Assembly (NCBI GenBank): GCA_045652425.1
Contig: JAZRUG010000026.1
Location: 62,001 to 126,000, forward strand
DNA: 64,000 nucleotides
Direction: 5' to 3'
Source: RGIG1995 sp045652425
Lineage (GTDB): Bacteria > Bacillota > Clostridia > Oscillospirales > CAG-272
The notes under the pieces were generated by a model that was not told where the DNA came from, ran no database searches, and saw only the letters and a program-made list of their open reading frames with translations. Position numbers and translations under genes: made by a program. Below, piece by piece: positions 16,329 through 24,590 of the stretch (positions are counted from its first letter, which is position 1; every line of letters starts with the position of its first letter).

Positions 16329-16982
16329 CTATCTTCCAAAATATATACCGTCGCTTTGCATGGTTATAAGTTTACCCATACTGCCGCCGTGAAGAACGTA
16401 TAATGCCCCCTCGGTTGGATCATATCCCATTAATGCATCTTCCGCCGCCCTATATGCAAGTGCCGATGCTCTTGCATCGTATATACTTCCGTCAACCACC
16501 GAATCAAAAGAACCTCCCGAATATATAACTTGCAATACCGTATCGGGAAACTCTATATTAGCTACCCTGTTCATTACAACTGCCCCAACTGCAGTCATAG
16601 TCTGCAAATCCGTTCCCCCCGCTTCAGCTTCTATAAGCTTTGCCAAAACATCAACCTCAAACTCACTGTACGTGTATATATCAAGCCCCATCGCTTGTAA
16701 TGTCTGATTGCCACATATACCGTCTGCATATATTCCGTTATATTCCTGAAAACGCCTCACCGCATCTGCCGTATCAACGTCATATACGCCGTCGCACTTG
16801 CCGTCATACAGCCCCAATTCTTTCAGTTTTTCCTGAACAAGCGAAACCTTTTCTCCGTTAGAACCGCTTTCTATTCTCGTTTCAACCGCATCGTTGTAAA
16901 TTAAAGTATATACAGCCAAAACACTGCACATCACAAGCACCGTAATTATACTGACTCTTGCTCCGTATAAAAATTTTTTCAT
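16329..16982 (-). CDS. SleB-type spore cortex-lytic / cell wall hydrolase
   Basis: An N-terminal signal-anchor (VSIITVLVMCSVLAVYTLIY) is followed by a PG_binding_1 domain (residues ~40-95, VQEKLKELGLYDGKCDGVYD) and a Hydrolase_2/SleB catalytic domain (residues ~108-217). The probable catalytic Glu is in LIEAEAGG, followed by AVGAVVMNRV. SleB enzymes are lytic transglycosylases that open spore-cortex peptidoglycan during germination; relatives act on vegetative wall, so the exact stage is inferred. AGAGGG precedes the ATG. Length and domain order are those of SleB. It faces the spoVM candidate across the repeat. Confidence 0.88.
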   Translation of the reverse strand: MKKFLYGARVSIITVLVMCSVLAVYTLIYNDAVETRIESGSNGEKVSLVQEKLKELGLYDGKCDGVYDVDTADAVRRFQEYNGIYADGICGNQTLQAMGLDIYTYSEFEVDVLAKLIEAEAGGTDLQTMTAVGAVVMNRVANIEFPDTVLQVIYSGGSFDSVVDGSIYDARASALAYRAAEDALMGYDPTEGALYVLHGGSMGKLITMQSDGIYFGR

Positions 16983-17108
16983 TAATTTTCCCTCTTTTCT
17001 TTTTTATTTCTTTATGTAATTATTGTTTCTCGTTATATAAAGAATAATTCTCTGTAACTTTAAAAAATATAGACAGATTTTTAAGTTTATTTGATGTGCG
17101 GAAATTTA

Positions 17109-17137
17109 TTGACACTTTTTTTGCTTTATGATAATAT
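17109..17137 (+). promoter_or_regulatory. Promoter of the 17177-24485 gene chain
   Basis: TTGACA (17109-17114), 17 bases, TAATAT (17132-17137), in a very AT-rich leader. It is the only good promoter I see ahead of the long plus-strand gene chain. Confidence 0.65.
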
Positions 17138-17176
17138 ATAATTATATTATTATATTTTCTAACGGAGTGAATGAAA

Positions 17177-17893
17177 ATGAAGCTGTTCAAAAAACACACC
17201 GACTCCTCTGTTAAAACCCCAAAGGTCAATATTTTTAAAAGAATTAATTATAAAAAACTCTTTAAAACATTTTTCGTATTGGGAATTGTTGCTTGTATTA
17301 TTGTTTTTGGCACAAACCTTTTTGTAAAACTGTCAACCCAAAAACTTATACGGACTGATTTTAACGAAAAATACGATTGTATTCTCGTTCTCGGCGCAGG
17401 GGTAAGAAACGGAAGTCCCCGCCCTATGCTTCAGGACAGGCTGGATTATGCTATAAAACTTTACAAAGACGGCATTGCCCCCAAACTCCTTATGAGTGGT
17501 GACCACGGACAAAAAGATTATGACGAAGTCAACGTTATGAAAAATTACGCCATAGAAAAAGGCGTACCGTCGGAAGATATTTTTATGGACCACGCAGGTT
17601 TTTCAACTTACGAAAGCATCTACCGCACACGAGATATTTTTAAAGCTAAAAAAATAGTTATAGTTACCCAGGAATATCATCTTTACAGGGCTTTATACAT
17701 ATCAAAGTCCCTTGGCATTTCGGCAGTCGGATACGCTTCAGATCCCAGACAGTACACCGGTCAGCTTTACCGGAATTTAAGAGAAGTATTGGCAAGAGAT
17801 AAAGACTTTTTATACTGTATTTTTAAACCTAAACCTACATATCTCGGAGATGCTATTCCCGTCAGCGGAAACGGCGACTTTACAAATGATTAA
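17177..17893 (+). CDS. SanA/YdcF (DUF218) membrane-anchored protein
   Basis: One N-terminal membrane segment (FFVLGIVACIIVFGTNLFV) precedes a DUF218 domain: YDCILVLGAGVRNGSPRPML, KLLMSGDHG, VMKNYAIEKGVPSEDI and the His-containing VTQEYHLYRALYI. SanA/ElyC-type proteins affect envelope integrity and vancomycin sensitivity, but their reaction is not established. GGAG lies 9 bases before the ATG at 17177; the in-frame ATG at 17171 is too close to it. First gene of the chain. Confidence 0.9.
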   Translation: MKLFKKHTDSSVKTPKVNIFKRINYKKLFKTFFVLGIVACIIVFGTNLFVKLSTQKLIRTDFNEKYDCILVLGAGVRNGSPRPMLQDRLDYAIKLYKDGIAPKLLMSGDHGQKDYDEVNVMKNYAIEKGVPSEDIFMDHAGFSTYESIYRTRDIFKAKKIVIVTQEYHLYRALYISKSLGISAVGYASDPRQYTGQLYRNLREVLARDKDFLYCIFKPKPTYLGDAIPVSGNGDFTND

Positions 17894-17912
17894 GGAAACG
17901 GAAAAGTTAAAA

Positions 17913-18431
17913 ATGAACGATAAAGAATCTATAACAAAGAAAATAAAAATTAAAATCCGCAGTCTTATAACAGAACTTGAAAATTCGGAAATTGATCCTA
18001 TGGCACAAAAAGGCTGCGCTCCCTTCGTTGACGACTTACCCGAAGGAGATGACTGCAGCGAATGTATTGAATTTTCCACAGAAGGTACACTCACACTCAA
18101 AGGAAACGTTGCAGAAATTACATACAAAGAAAACGAAGAACTTGGTATGGCTGACATTGAATCAACCTTGAGATTCAAGGTAAACAGACCTACTATGATA
18201 AATCTTATCAGAAGAGGGGCGGCTCCCGCATCTCTTATGTTTGATACGGAATTTCCAAGACGCAACTGCACATACTGTATCGGCAATATGCCCTTTTCTT
18301 TCTGTATCTGTACAAATAACGTAATAAACCGTTTTAGTGAAAACTACGGAAAGATTGTTCTCGATTACGATATTGAAATGCACGGAGTCAGAACCGAGCA
18401 CAATATTTTCACCTTGGAATTTAAAGAATAA
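17913..18431 (+). CDS. DUF1934 (YwiB-like) beta-barrel protein
   Basis: The segment FSTEGTLTLKGNVAEITYKE, then TLRFKVNRPTMINLIRRGAA and the closing LDYDIEMHGVRTEHN match DUF1934, a small lipocalin-like barrel of unknown function. The domain normally covers the whole protein. Here there is an N-terminal addition of about 50 residues with CAPFVDDLPEGDDCSEC, whose cysteines could bind metal. The start at 17913 lies after the preceding stop and follows GGAAAAG; the longer upstream frame overlaps the DUF218 gene and is not needed. Confidence 0.8.
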   Translation: MNDKESITKKIKIKIRSLITELENSEIDPMAQKGCAPFVDDLPEGDDCSECIEFSTEGTLTLKGNVAEITYKENEELGMADIESTLRFKVNRPTMINLIRRGAAPASLMFDTEFPRRNCTYCIGNMPFSFCICTNNVINRFSENYGKIVLDYDIEMHGVRTEHNIFTLEFKE

Positions 18432-18443
18432 GAGGTTACAAAA

Positions 18444-19487
18444 ATGACACCGATTGAATTCGGAAAACTAATAAAAGACAATTTACACGGTGTTTTTCTC
18501 TTTTACGGCGAAGAACAATACCTGAAAATGCATTATATTAATCTCACTAAAAAAAGTGTATCACCCGACGGCGCAAACGTTATGTCGCTGTCCGGAGAGG
18601 GATTGTCTTTAATCGAAGTTTGCCAACAGCTCACTGATATGGCATCTATGCCCTCAATGGATATGAGCAACAGATTTTTGAATATATATGATATCGAGTG
18701 GAAAAAGGCAAAAGAAGAAGAACTCGATTTTTTCGAAGACTGTATGGGTGAATTATCTTCATTTGAAGACGTTGTTATCATATTTGATACCCGCCCCGAA
18801 AACTTTGACTCCGGTACCGAGAAAAAGCCGTCAAAGCTTCTTGCAAGAATAAATAAGTGTATAGAATCCGTTAACTTTGCAAAAGAATCCCCTGCACGAC
18901 TTGCAGCTTGGATACAAAAACATTTTGCCGCGCACAAAATAACTGCTGATCCTAACGTTTGTAACTTTTTGCTCAAATACTGTGGCAGAGATATGACAAC
19001 GTTAAATCACGAAATTACAAAGCTTGTGGCATACGTTATGCAAAACAACAGAAATACCGTTACCGAAACAGATATTCTTACGGTATCATCTTCTGTAAAC
19101 GAAATAGACACCTATGATTTTTCAAACGCAATATTAAACGGCAATACCGAAAGAGCTTTTTCTATTTTGACCGATATGAAGCTCCATAAAACCAAACCCG
19201 AGCTTATACTCGGTGGAATAATCAGTGTTTATTCTGACCTCTACACTGTAAAGATTTTACTTGAAGCAGGTATGCTTATGCCTGAAATCATAAAAGAAAC
19301 CGGTATACACGAATATAGAGTAAAACTTTACATCAAGAGAGTGAGCAGTTTAAGCAAAAAAGGACTTGAAAAAGCAATTGAACTATGCCACGATGCAGAC
19401 GTAAAAATAAAATCGGGAAATCTTGACAGCTACAATGTTCTTGACGTTCTTCTTATCAAGCTGTCAATGACGGACAGAATAAAATGA
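18444..19487 (+). CDS. holA: DNA polymerase III delta subunit
   Basis: HolA-like clamp-loader subunit that opens the beta sliding clamp. The N-terminal region has LIKDNLHGVFLFYGEEQYL, the delta analogue of a P-loop region. The middle has FLLKYCGRDMTTLNHEITKL, and VSSSVNEIDTYDFSNAIL is the hallmark block before the C-terminal domain. At 347 residues it has normal length. Its stop overlaps the rnmV start by 4 bases. Confidence 0.93.
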   Translation: MTPIEFGKLIKDNLHGVFLFYGEEQYLKMHYINLTKKSVSPDGANVMSLSGEGLSLIEVCQQLTDMASMPSMDMSNRFLNIYDIEWKKAKEEELDFFEDCMGELSSFEDVVIIFDTRPENFDSGTEKKPSKLLARINKCIESVNFAKESPARLAAWIQKHFAAHKITADPNVCNFLLKYCGRDMTTLNHEITKLVAYVMQNNRNTVTETDILTVSSSVNEIDTYDFSNAILNGNTERAFSILTDMKLHKTKPELILGGIISVYSDLYTVKILLEAGMLMPEIIKETGIHEYRVKLYIKRVSSLSKKGLEKAIELCHDADVKIKSGNLDSYNVLDVLLIKLSMTDRIK

Positions 19488-20077
19488 AAAAAATTAAAAT
19501 TGATATTCCCATAATTGTAGAGGGAAAATATGACGTCATAAAGCTTAATTCCATTATTGACGGTCAAATAATAAAAACGGACGGCTTTGGGCTTTTTAAG
19601 TCGGAAGAAACACAAAATTATATAAAACAGTTAGCCGACAAAAAAGGCGTTATCGTACTTACCGACAGCGACGGCGCGGGACTTGTTATAAGAAATCATC
19701 TTAATTCCATTCTGCCCAAAGAAAAAATTATACATCTTTATCCTCCGCAAATCGAGGGGAAAGAAAAAAGAAAGAATACTCCTTCAAAAGAAGGATTCCT
19801 CGGGGTTGAGGGAATTTCTCCCGACACTTTGCGCACACTTTTTTCTCGATTTGAATCAGATATAAATGAAAATAAATCAAAAAAGGTTTCAAAAACCGAC
19901 CTGTATGAAGACGGACTTATAGGACAACCAAACAGCGTTGAGAAAAGAAATGCACTGAAAAAAACATTGAATCTGCCCCAAAATATATCTACAAACGCCT
20001 TGATTGATACTATAAATTTTCTTTACTCATACGAAGAATACAAGACATTTTTGAAAGAAAGTGAAAACAACCAATGA
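19484..20077 (+). CDS. rnmV: Ribonuclease M5-type Toprim protein
   Basis: A Toprim domain with IPIIVEGKYDVIKLNSI (catalytic Glu) and GVIVLTDSDGAGLVIRN (DxD) fits RNase M5, which matures 5S rRNA. The later LGVEGISPDTLR and the C-terminal DUF4093 segment LYEDGLIGQPNSVEKRNALK complete the family pattern. Length 197 is usual. It overlaps both neighbours by 4 bases. The gene is often next to ksgA in Bacillus; that partner is absent here. Confidence 0.88.
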   Translation: MKKIKIDIPIIVEGKYDVIKLNSIIDGQIIKTDGFGLFKSEETQNYIKQLADKKGVIVLTDSDGAGLVIRNHLNSILPKEKIIHLYPPQIEGKEKRKNTPSKEGFLGVEGISPDTLRTLFSRFESDINENKSKKVSKTDLYEDGLIGQPNSVEKRNALKKTLNLPQNISTNALIDTINFLYSYEEYKTFLKESENNQ

Positions 20078-20502
20078 CAAAGACAATAAAGGAATTGTTA
20101 ATTAAATACAAAGAAGTTATAAGTTACTTATTTTTCGGGGTGTTAACGACAGTAGTAGATTTTGTAAGCTATTTTCTTCTTACGAGATTTTTGCATTTGG
20201 GAGAAGGATTTTCAAATGTATTGGCTCAATTTATAGCTATTTTATTTGCTTACGTAACGAACAAACTGTTTGTATTCGAAGATAAATCGAGCGATTTTAA
20301 AAAGCTTATAATCCAGTTTGGAAAATTCTTCTCTTTAAGACTTGTTACACTCGTTATAAACAGTGTTATGTTCGTAATAATGGTAGACAAGCTCGGTATA
20401 AACGATATAGTAACCAAAGCAATAGTAGTAGTTATAGTCATTATTCTGAACTACGTTTTCAGCAAACTCATAGTTTTCAAAGGTAAGGAGAAACAACAAT
20501 GA
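20074..20502 (+). CDS. GtrA family membrane protein
   Basis: Four predicted membrane helices, beginning with YLFFGVLTTVVDFVSYFLLT and NVLAQFIAILFAYVTNKLFVF, the GtrA family signature. GtrA-like proteins are thought to flip or carry polyprenyl-linked sugars for surface glycosylation. Length 142 residues is normal. No glycosyltransferase is adjacent, although the GT2 gene at 61125 could supply a linked sugar. Overlaps of 4 bases at both ends put it firmly in the chain. Confidence 0.9.
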   Translation: MTKTIKELLIKYKEVISYLFFGVLTTVVDFVSYFLLTRFLHLGEGFSNVLAQFIAILFAYVTNKLFVFEDKSSDFKKLIIQFGKFFSLRLVTLVINSVMFVIMVDKLGINDIVTKAIVVVIVIILNYVFSKLIVFKGKEKQQ

Positions 20503-21329
20503 ATAAAGTTTACGAAAAACTTTTAAACTGTTATAATCAAATAAAGCAAAGAACGGATTTTGCCCCCAAAGTAGCTCTTGTTCTCGGTTCGGGACTCGGA
20601 CACTTCGGTGATTGTATAAAAATCGTCGATACGGTTGATTATGCTTCAATTGACGGTTTCCCTACCTCCACAGTAAGCGGACATATCGGCAGATTTCTTT
20701 TCGGTTACGTTGAAGACGTTCCCGTAGTCGCTATGCAAGGAAGAGTGCATTATTACGAGGGTTACAGTATGACCGACGTTGTTTTACCCGTAAGACTTAT
20801 GTGTATGTTGGGAGCAAAAAAAATAATTCTCTCAAATGCAGCAGGCGGAATTAATCCCCTCTTCAAACCGGGTACCCTTATGGCGCTTACCGACCATATA
20901 TCTTCGTTTGTTCCCTCTCCGCTTATTGGTCAGAATATTGACGAACTCGGTTTAAGGTTCCCCGATATGACAAACGTATATGACGTAGACCTCAGAAACG
21001 TACTGCTCAAAACCGCGGAAAGCCTTGATATTCCGTTAAAACAGGGCGTATATATTCAGTTTACGGGACCTGCTTACGAAACACCTGCAGAAATACGAGC
21101 TGCAAGAGTTCTTGGTGCAGACGCTGTCGGAATGAGTACCGCAGTCGAAGCTATGGCGGCTCGTCATATGGGCGCTAAAGTATGCGCGGTAAGCTGTATA
21201 TCCAACCCCGCCGCAGGACTAAACAAAAAACCGCTTACTCACGAAGAGGTTAAGGAAACTGCAGATATGGTATCTTCCCAGTTCCAAAACCTTATCTACA
21301 ACACTATAATCAATATGGAAAAAATGTAA
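20499..21329 (+). CDS. punA: Purine-nucleoside phosphorylase
   Basis: Trimeric-type PNP, phosphorolysing inosine and guanosine to base and ribose-1-phosphate. Motifs: VALVLGSGLGHFG, SGHIGRFLFGYV, MQGRVHYYEGYSMTD, SNAAGGINP and FTGPAYETPAEIRAARVLGA followed by DAVGMST. At 276 residues it has the expected length. It overlaps the GtrA gene by 4 bases and precedes rnhA. Confidence 0.95.
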   Translation: MNKVYEKLLNCYNQIKQRTDFAPKVALVLGSGLGHFGDCIKIVDTVDYASIDGFPTSTVSGHIGRFLFGYVEDVPVVAMQGRVHYYEGYSMTDVVLPVRLMCMLGAKKIILSNAAGGINPLFKPGTLMALTDHISSFVPSPLIGQNIDELGLRFPDMTNVYDVDLRNVLLKTAESLDIPLKQGVYIQFTGPAYETPAEIRAARVLGADAVGMSTAVEAMAARHMGAKVCAVSCISNPAAGLNKKPLTHEEVKETADMVSSQFQNLIYNTIINMEKM

Positions 21330-21333
21330 TATT

Positions 21334-21804
21334 ATGAACAAAAAACACGTTGATATTTATACAGACGGCGCATGTAAAGGAAACCCCGGTCCCGGCGGTT
21401 ACGGCATAGTTCTCGTATACAGAGAAACAGAAAAGAAAATAAGCCGTGGCTTTAGAAACACCACCAACAACCGTATGGAATTGTTAGCCGCAATTACTGC
21501 GCTCGAAGCCTTAAACGAAAGTTGTAACGTCAGCCTCTATTCCGATTCAAAGTATCTTATTGACGGAATGACGAAGGGGTGGGCAAAAAACTGGAAAGCT
21601 AACAACTGGATAAAGAGCGACAAGAAAAAGGCGCTTAATACTGACCTATGGGAAAGAATGTTAAGCCTTGACAGCGTTCACACAATCGAATATATATGGG
21701 TTAAGGGACACAACGGTCACAAATACAATGAAATTTGCGACACCCTTGCAGTCGAAGCTGCCGAAAACCCTACTTTCGATGATAATATTGGAGAAATTAT
21801 ATGA
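21334..21804 (+). CDS. rnhA: Ribonuclease HI
   Basis: Degrades the RNA strand of RNA-DNA hybrids. All four acidic catalytic positions are visible: Asp in IYTDGACKGNPG, Glu in NRMELLAAI, Asp in YSDSKYLIDG and the late Asp in NEICDTLAVEAA, with the flexible His in VKGHNGHKYN. At 156 residues it is standard. The stop overlaps the mnmA start by 4 bases. Confidence 0.97.
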   Translation: MNKKHVDIYTDGACKGNPGPGGYGIVLVYRETEKKISRGFRNTTNNRMELLAAITALEALNESCNVSLYSDSKYLIDGMTKGWAKNWKANNWIKSDKKKALNTDLWERMLSLDSVHTIEYIWVKGHNGHKYNEICDTLAVEAAENPTFDDNIGEII

Positions 21805-22826
21805 AAATTCTCGTAGGACTCAGCGGCGGTCTTGACAGTACTTATACCGCATATAAGCTTATCAAAGAGGGGCATACAGTCGAAGGTTTAGTCCTCGAAA
21901 TGCACGACTATACCGACATTGAAGCAGCCCAAAAAACAGCCGATATTTTAGGTATAAAACTTCATACACTCGACTGCCGTGAGCTTTTCAAAAAATACGT
22001 TATAAGTAACTTTATTTCGGAATATTCTTTGGGACATACCCCCAATCCCTGCACGGTTTGTAACAGATACGTTAAGATAGCCGAGCTTTGCCGATTTGCC
22101 AATGAAAACGGATTCGACAAGGCGGCAACAGGCCACTACGCGCGTATTATTTTTGATAATGAAACACAAAGATACTGTATAGCTAAAGGAAATGACGAAA
22201 GAAAAGACCAGAGCTATATGCTGTGGTATCTTACGCAGGAACAACTTAAAACCCTTTACTTTCCCCTCTGTGATATAACAAAAGAACAAATACGCGAAGA
22301 AATAAAACTAACCGATTTTGCATACCTCGCAGATGCAAAAGAAAGTCAGGAAATATGCTTCATTCCCGACAATGACTACGCATCATACATAGAAAACGAA
22401 AAAGGTGTTTTTCCCGAGGGCAACTTTATAGATGCCGAGGGAAAGGTTATCGGAAAACACAAGGGGATAATTCATTACACTATAGGTCAGCGAAAAGGAC
22501 TCGGCATAAGCCTTGGTGCGCCGGCCTATATAACAAAGATAGATCCCAAAAAAAATACGGTTACCGTAGAAAAACAGAGCGACGTTAAGGCTGATACGTT
22601 ACGTGCAAATTCTCTCAACAGTCAGCTTCTCCTCGCCGAAGACGGAAAAGAATATATACTTGACGTTAAAATAAGATATGCCGCAAAGCCAATGAAAGCA
22701 AACGTAAAAATCGAAAACGGTATTGCTATCGTATTATTCAACGAACCTGTCAGGGCAATAACCCCGGGGCAAAGCGCAGTTTTTTACAAAGATGATAAAA
22801 TCGCCTTCGGCGGTACTATTATTTGA
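21801..22826 (+). CDS. mnmA: tRNA-specific 2-thiouridylase
   Basis: MnmA thiolates U34 of Lys, Glu and Gln tRNAs. The PP-loop is VGLSGGLDSTYTAYKL, with Leu where Val is usual. The first active Cys is in NPCTVCNRYVK and the second in SQEICFIPDNDYASYI; TGHYARI and DQSYMLWYL are typical. At 341 residues it is slightly shorter than usual, because the loop after the PP-loop strand (VLEMHDYTDIEAAQKTADIL) lacks the common insertion. A second MnmA-like gene could exist elsewhere in the genome. Confidence 0.9.
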   Translation: MKILVGLSGGLDSTYTAYKLIKEGHTVEGLVLEMHDYTDIEAAQKTADILGIKLHTLDCRELFKKYVISNFISEYSLGHTPNPCTVCNRYVKIAELCRFANENGFDKAATGHYARIIFDNETQRYCIAKGNDERKDQSYMLWYLTQEQLKTLYFPLCDITKEQIREEIKLTDFAYLADAKESQEICFIPDNDYASYIENEKGVFPEGNFIDAEGKVIGKHKGIIHYTIGQRKGLGISLGAPAYITKIDPKKNTVTVEKQSDVKADTLRANSLNSQLLLAEDGKEYILDVKIRYAAKPMKANVKIENGIAIVLFNEPVRAITPGQSAVFYKDDKIAFGGTII

Positions 22827-22862
22827 CTTTTATTGCTTAATCTACCGAAAGGAAAATAAATT

Positions 22863-23036
22863 ATGTCAAACGTAAACAGAGAATTATATTTAAAGTTTGA
22901 ATACGCCTCATTCAGAGAGCTTGAAGAGCTTCTTCTCGCCGCGCACACACGCGAAGAAAAGGCATTTTACAGAGCGCTTTTGAACCTTAAACTTCAAATT
23001 GCTCAAGAACGTGTAGTAGGAGAACAGCTGGTATGA
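22863..23036 (+). CDS. 57-aa protein, probable antitoxin partner
   Basis: A 57-codon gene preceded by AAAGGAAA. The product (start MSNVNRELYLKFEYASFREL) is helical and charged, with no membrane segment. Its TGA overlaps the ATG of the zeta-like kinase gene (ATGA), a coupling typical of toxin-antitoxin pairs. I do not recognise a DNA-binding domain, and it is much shorter than PezA or epsilon antitoxins. The antitoxin role rests only on position and size; a simple accessory protein is the alternative. Confidence 0.55.
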   Translation: MSNVNRELYLKFEYASFRELEELLLAAHTREEKAFYRALLNLKLQIAQERVVGEQLV

Positions 23037-23614
23037 AAATATATACGATTATTGCAGGCGCAAACGGCGTAGGAAAAACCTCTCTTTATCAAATACTTGA
23101 AAGTTCAGACGACCTCGGAGAAAGAATAAACATCGATGAAATCGTTTCCGCAAAGGGCAGTTGGATGGACAAACTTTTGCAGATCAAGGCAGGCAGAACA
23201 GCTATGGCTATGCTCAGCAAATATATTGCAAATGACATCACTTTCCACCAGGAAACAACTCTCCCAGGAAACGTTATTTTAAAGCAAATAAAAAAAGCCA
23301 AAGCAAGAGGCTTTCAGATAAGACTTTATTTTGTCGGAGTCGAATCGGTAGATGTTTCCCTCAAGCGTGTTGAAAAAAGAGTTACCAAGGGCGGACACGG
23401 AATAGATGAAGAAACTATTCGCCGCCGCTTTGAAGCTATGCCCGAACAACTTCGCGCCATTCTTCCTCTTTGCGACACCGCTTCGTTCTACGATAACACG
23501 GTAAGATTCCGCAGACTTGCCTTAACCAAAGGCGACGTTATATTCGACAGCGATATGGACCTTCCCGCTTGGTTTACCGACCTTGTGGACAAGGGCATAA
23601 TAAAATACAACTAA
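23033..23614 (+). CDS. Zeta toxin-like P-loop kinase
   Basis: Walker A GANGVGKT occupies residues 9-16. It is followed by INIDEIVSAKGSW (candidate catalytic Asp), FHQETTLPGN and a lid region RVEKRVTKGGHGIDEETIRRRF with the basic residues expected for phosphate transfer. Zeta/PezT toxins phosphorylate UDP-N-acetylglucosamine and block wall synthesis; other members of this P-loop group act on different small molecules. Length 193 is shorter than PezT (~250). It is coupled by ATGA to the 57-codon gene and embedded in a housekeeping chain rather than on a mobile element. Confidence 0.75.
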   Translation: MKIYTIIAGANGVGKTSLYQILESSDDLGERINIDEIVSAKGSWMDKLLQIKAGRTAMAMLSKYIANDITFHQETTLPGNVILKQIKKAKARGFQIRLYFVGVESVDVSLKRVEKRVTKGGHGIDEETIRRRFEAMPEQLRAILPLCDTASFYDNTVRFRRLALTKGDVIFDSDMDLPAWFTDLVDKGIIKYN

Positions 23615-23618
23615 TATT

Positions 23619-24485
23619 ATGGATAAGTGTAATATTTGTCCCCGTAAGTGCAATATCGACAGAAATTCTTCTGTCGGTTTTTGTCTTTGCAATAATACTG
23701 CAATTGTTTCAAAAATTATGTTACACAAATGGGAAGAACCACCCATAAGCGCTCAAAACGGAAGCGGTGCGGTATTCTTTTCGGGGTGTACGCTAAAATG
23801 CGTATATTGTCAAAACAAAGAAATAAGCCGCAAACCTGTAGGAACAGAATACACCCCTGAACAGCTTGCCGATACTTTTCTTGAGCTTCAAAACCAAGGC
23901 GCACACAATATTAACCTTGTTACCCCCACTCATTTTACAAAACAGATAATCAATGCTCTTGATATTGCAAAACCAAAACTTAATATCCCTGTGGTTTATA
24001 ACACAAGCGGATATGAAACGGTAGAAACGCTAAAATTACTCAAAGGTTATATTGACGTCTACCTACCCGACTTTAAATATTATGACAGTACTCTGTCTCA
24101 AAAATATTCAAAAGCGCCCGACTATTTTGAGGTTGCAATTAATGCTGTTAAAGAAATGTACGAACAGGTGGGTGCATACTGCGAAAACAAAAGCGGATTA
24201 GCCGAAAAAGGCGTTATAATCCGACATCTCGTTCTTCCCGGCTGTCGCCACGACTCTGTGAAGATACTCGAAGAAATAAAAAACATTTTACCGATTCAAG
24301 ACATTAGACTCAGCCTTATGAGCCAGTTTACCCCCGACTTTGTTTCTCTCGATTTCAAGGAGCTTTCGAGGAAAATAACCTCTTTTGAATATAACTACGT
24401 TCTAAACAAGGCTATTGAATTGGGATATGACGGTTTCTTTCAACAAAAAGATTCTGCATCGGCAAAATTTACACCCGAATTTTAA
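23619..24485 (+). CDS. Radical SAM protein, PflA/PflX-like
   Basis: The radical SAM cysteine motif CxxxCxxC is Cys57, Cys61 and Cys64 in FSGCTLKCVYCQN. An N-terminal Cys set (Cys4, Cys7, Cys11, Cys22) in NICPRKCNIDR may hold another metal centre, as is typical of the PflX-like group (PIRSF004869). Other landmarks are VVYNTSGYETVETL and IIRHLVLPG. These proteins resemble pyruvate-formate-lyase activases, but the substrate is unknown and no glycyl-radical enzyme is adjacent. Last gene of the chain. Confidence 0.9.
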   Translation: MDKCNICPRKCNIDRNSSVGFCLCNNTAIVSKIMLHKWEEPPISAQNGSGAVFFSGCTLKCVYCQNKEISRKPVGTEYTPEQLADTFLELQNQGAHNINLVTPTHFTKQIINALDIAKPKLNIPVVYNTSGYETVETLKLLKGYIDVYLPDFKYYDSTLSQKYSKAPDYFEVAINAVKEMYEQVGAYCENKSGLAEKGVIIRHLVLPGCRHDSVKILEEIKNILPIQDIRLSLMSQFTPDFVSLDFKELSRKITSFEYNYVLNKAIELGYDGFFQQKDSASAKFTPEF

Positions 24486-24487
24486 AA

Positions 24488-24517
24488 AGGTATTTGCCGA
24501 TTTTTCGGCAAATACCT
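24488..24517. terminator. Long hairpin downstream of radical SAM gene
   Basis: Perfect 13-base arms AGGTATTTGCCGA (24488-24500) and TCGGCAAATACCT (24505-24517). The T tract is on the minus-strand side (plus AAAAA at 24484-24488), so it may work better as a backup terminator for glyA. Confidence 0.65.
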
Positions 24518-24524
24518 ACCTTAC

Positions 24525-24556
24525 CTATTCCCTATTCACTATTCACTATTCACTAA
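24525..24556. repeat. Short tandem repeat of CTATTCA
   Basis: About four head-to-tail copies of the heptamer CTATTCA, the first imperfect, between two terminator hairpins. Confidence 0.8.
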
Positions 24557-24590
24557 AAAAAATGGTACACATTCCGTGTACCATTTTTTA
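24555..24590. terminator. Bidirectional terminator, glyA end
   Basis: AATGGTACAC (24561-24570) pairs with GTGTACCATT (24576-24585). It is flanked by an A run on the left and a T run on the right, so it can act on both strands. The glyA stop is directly adjacent. Confidence 0.88.
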
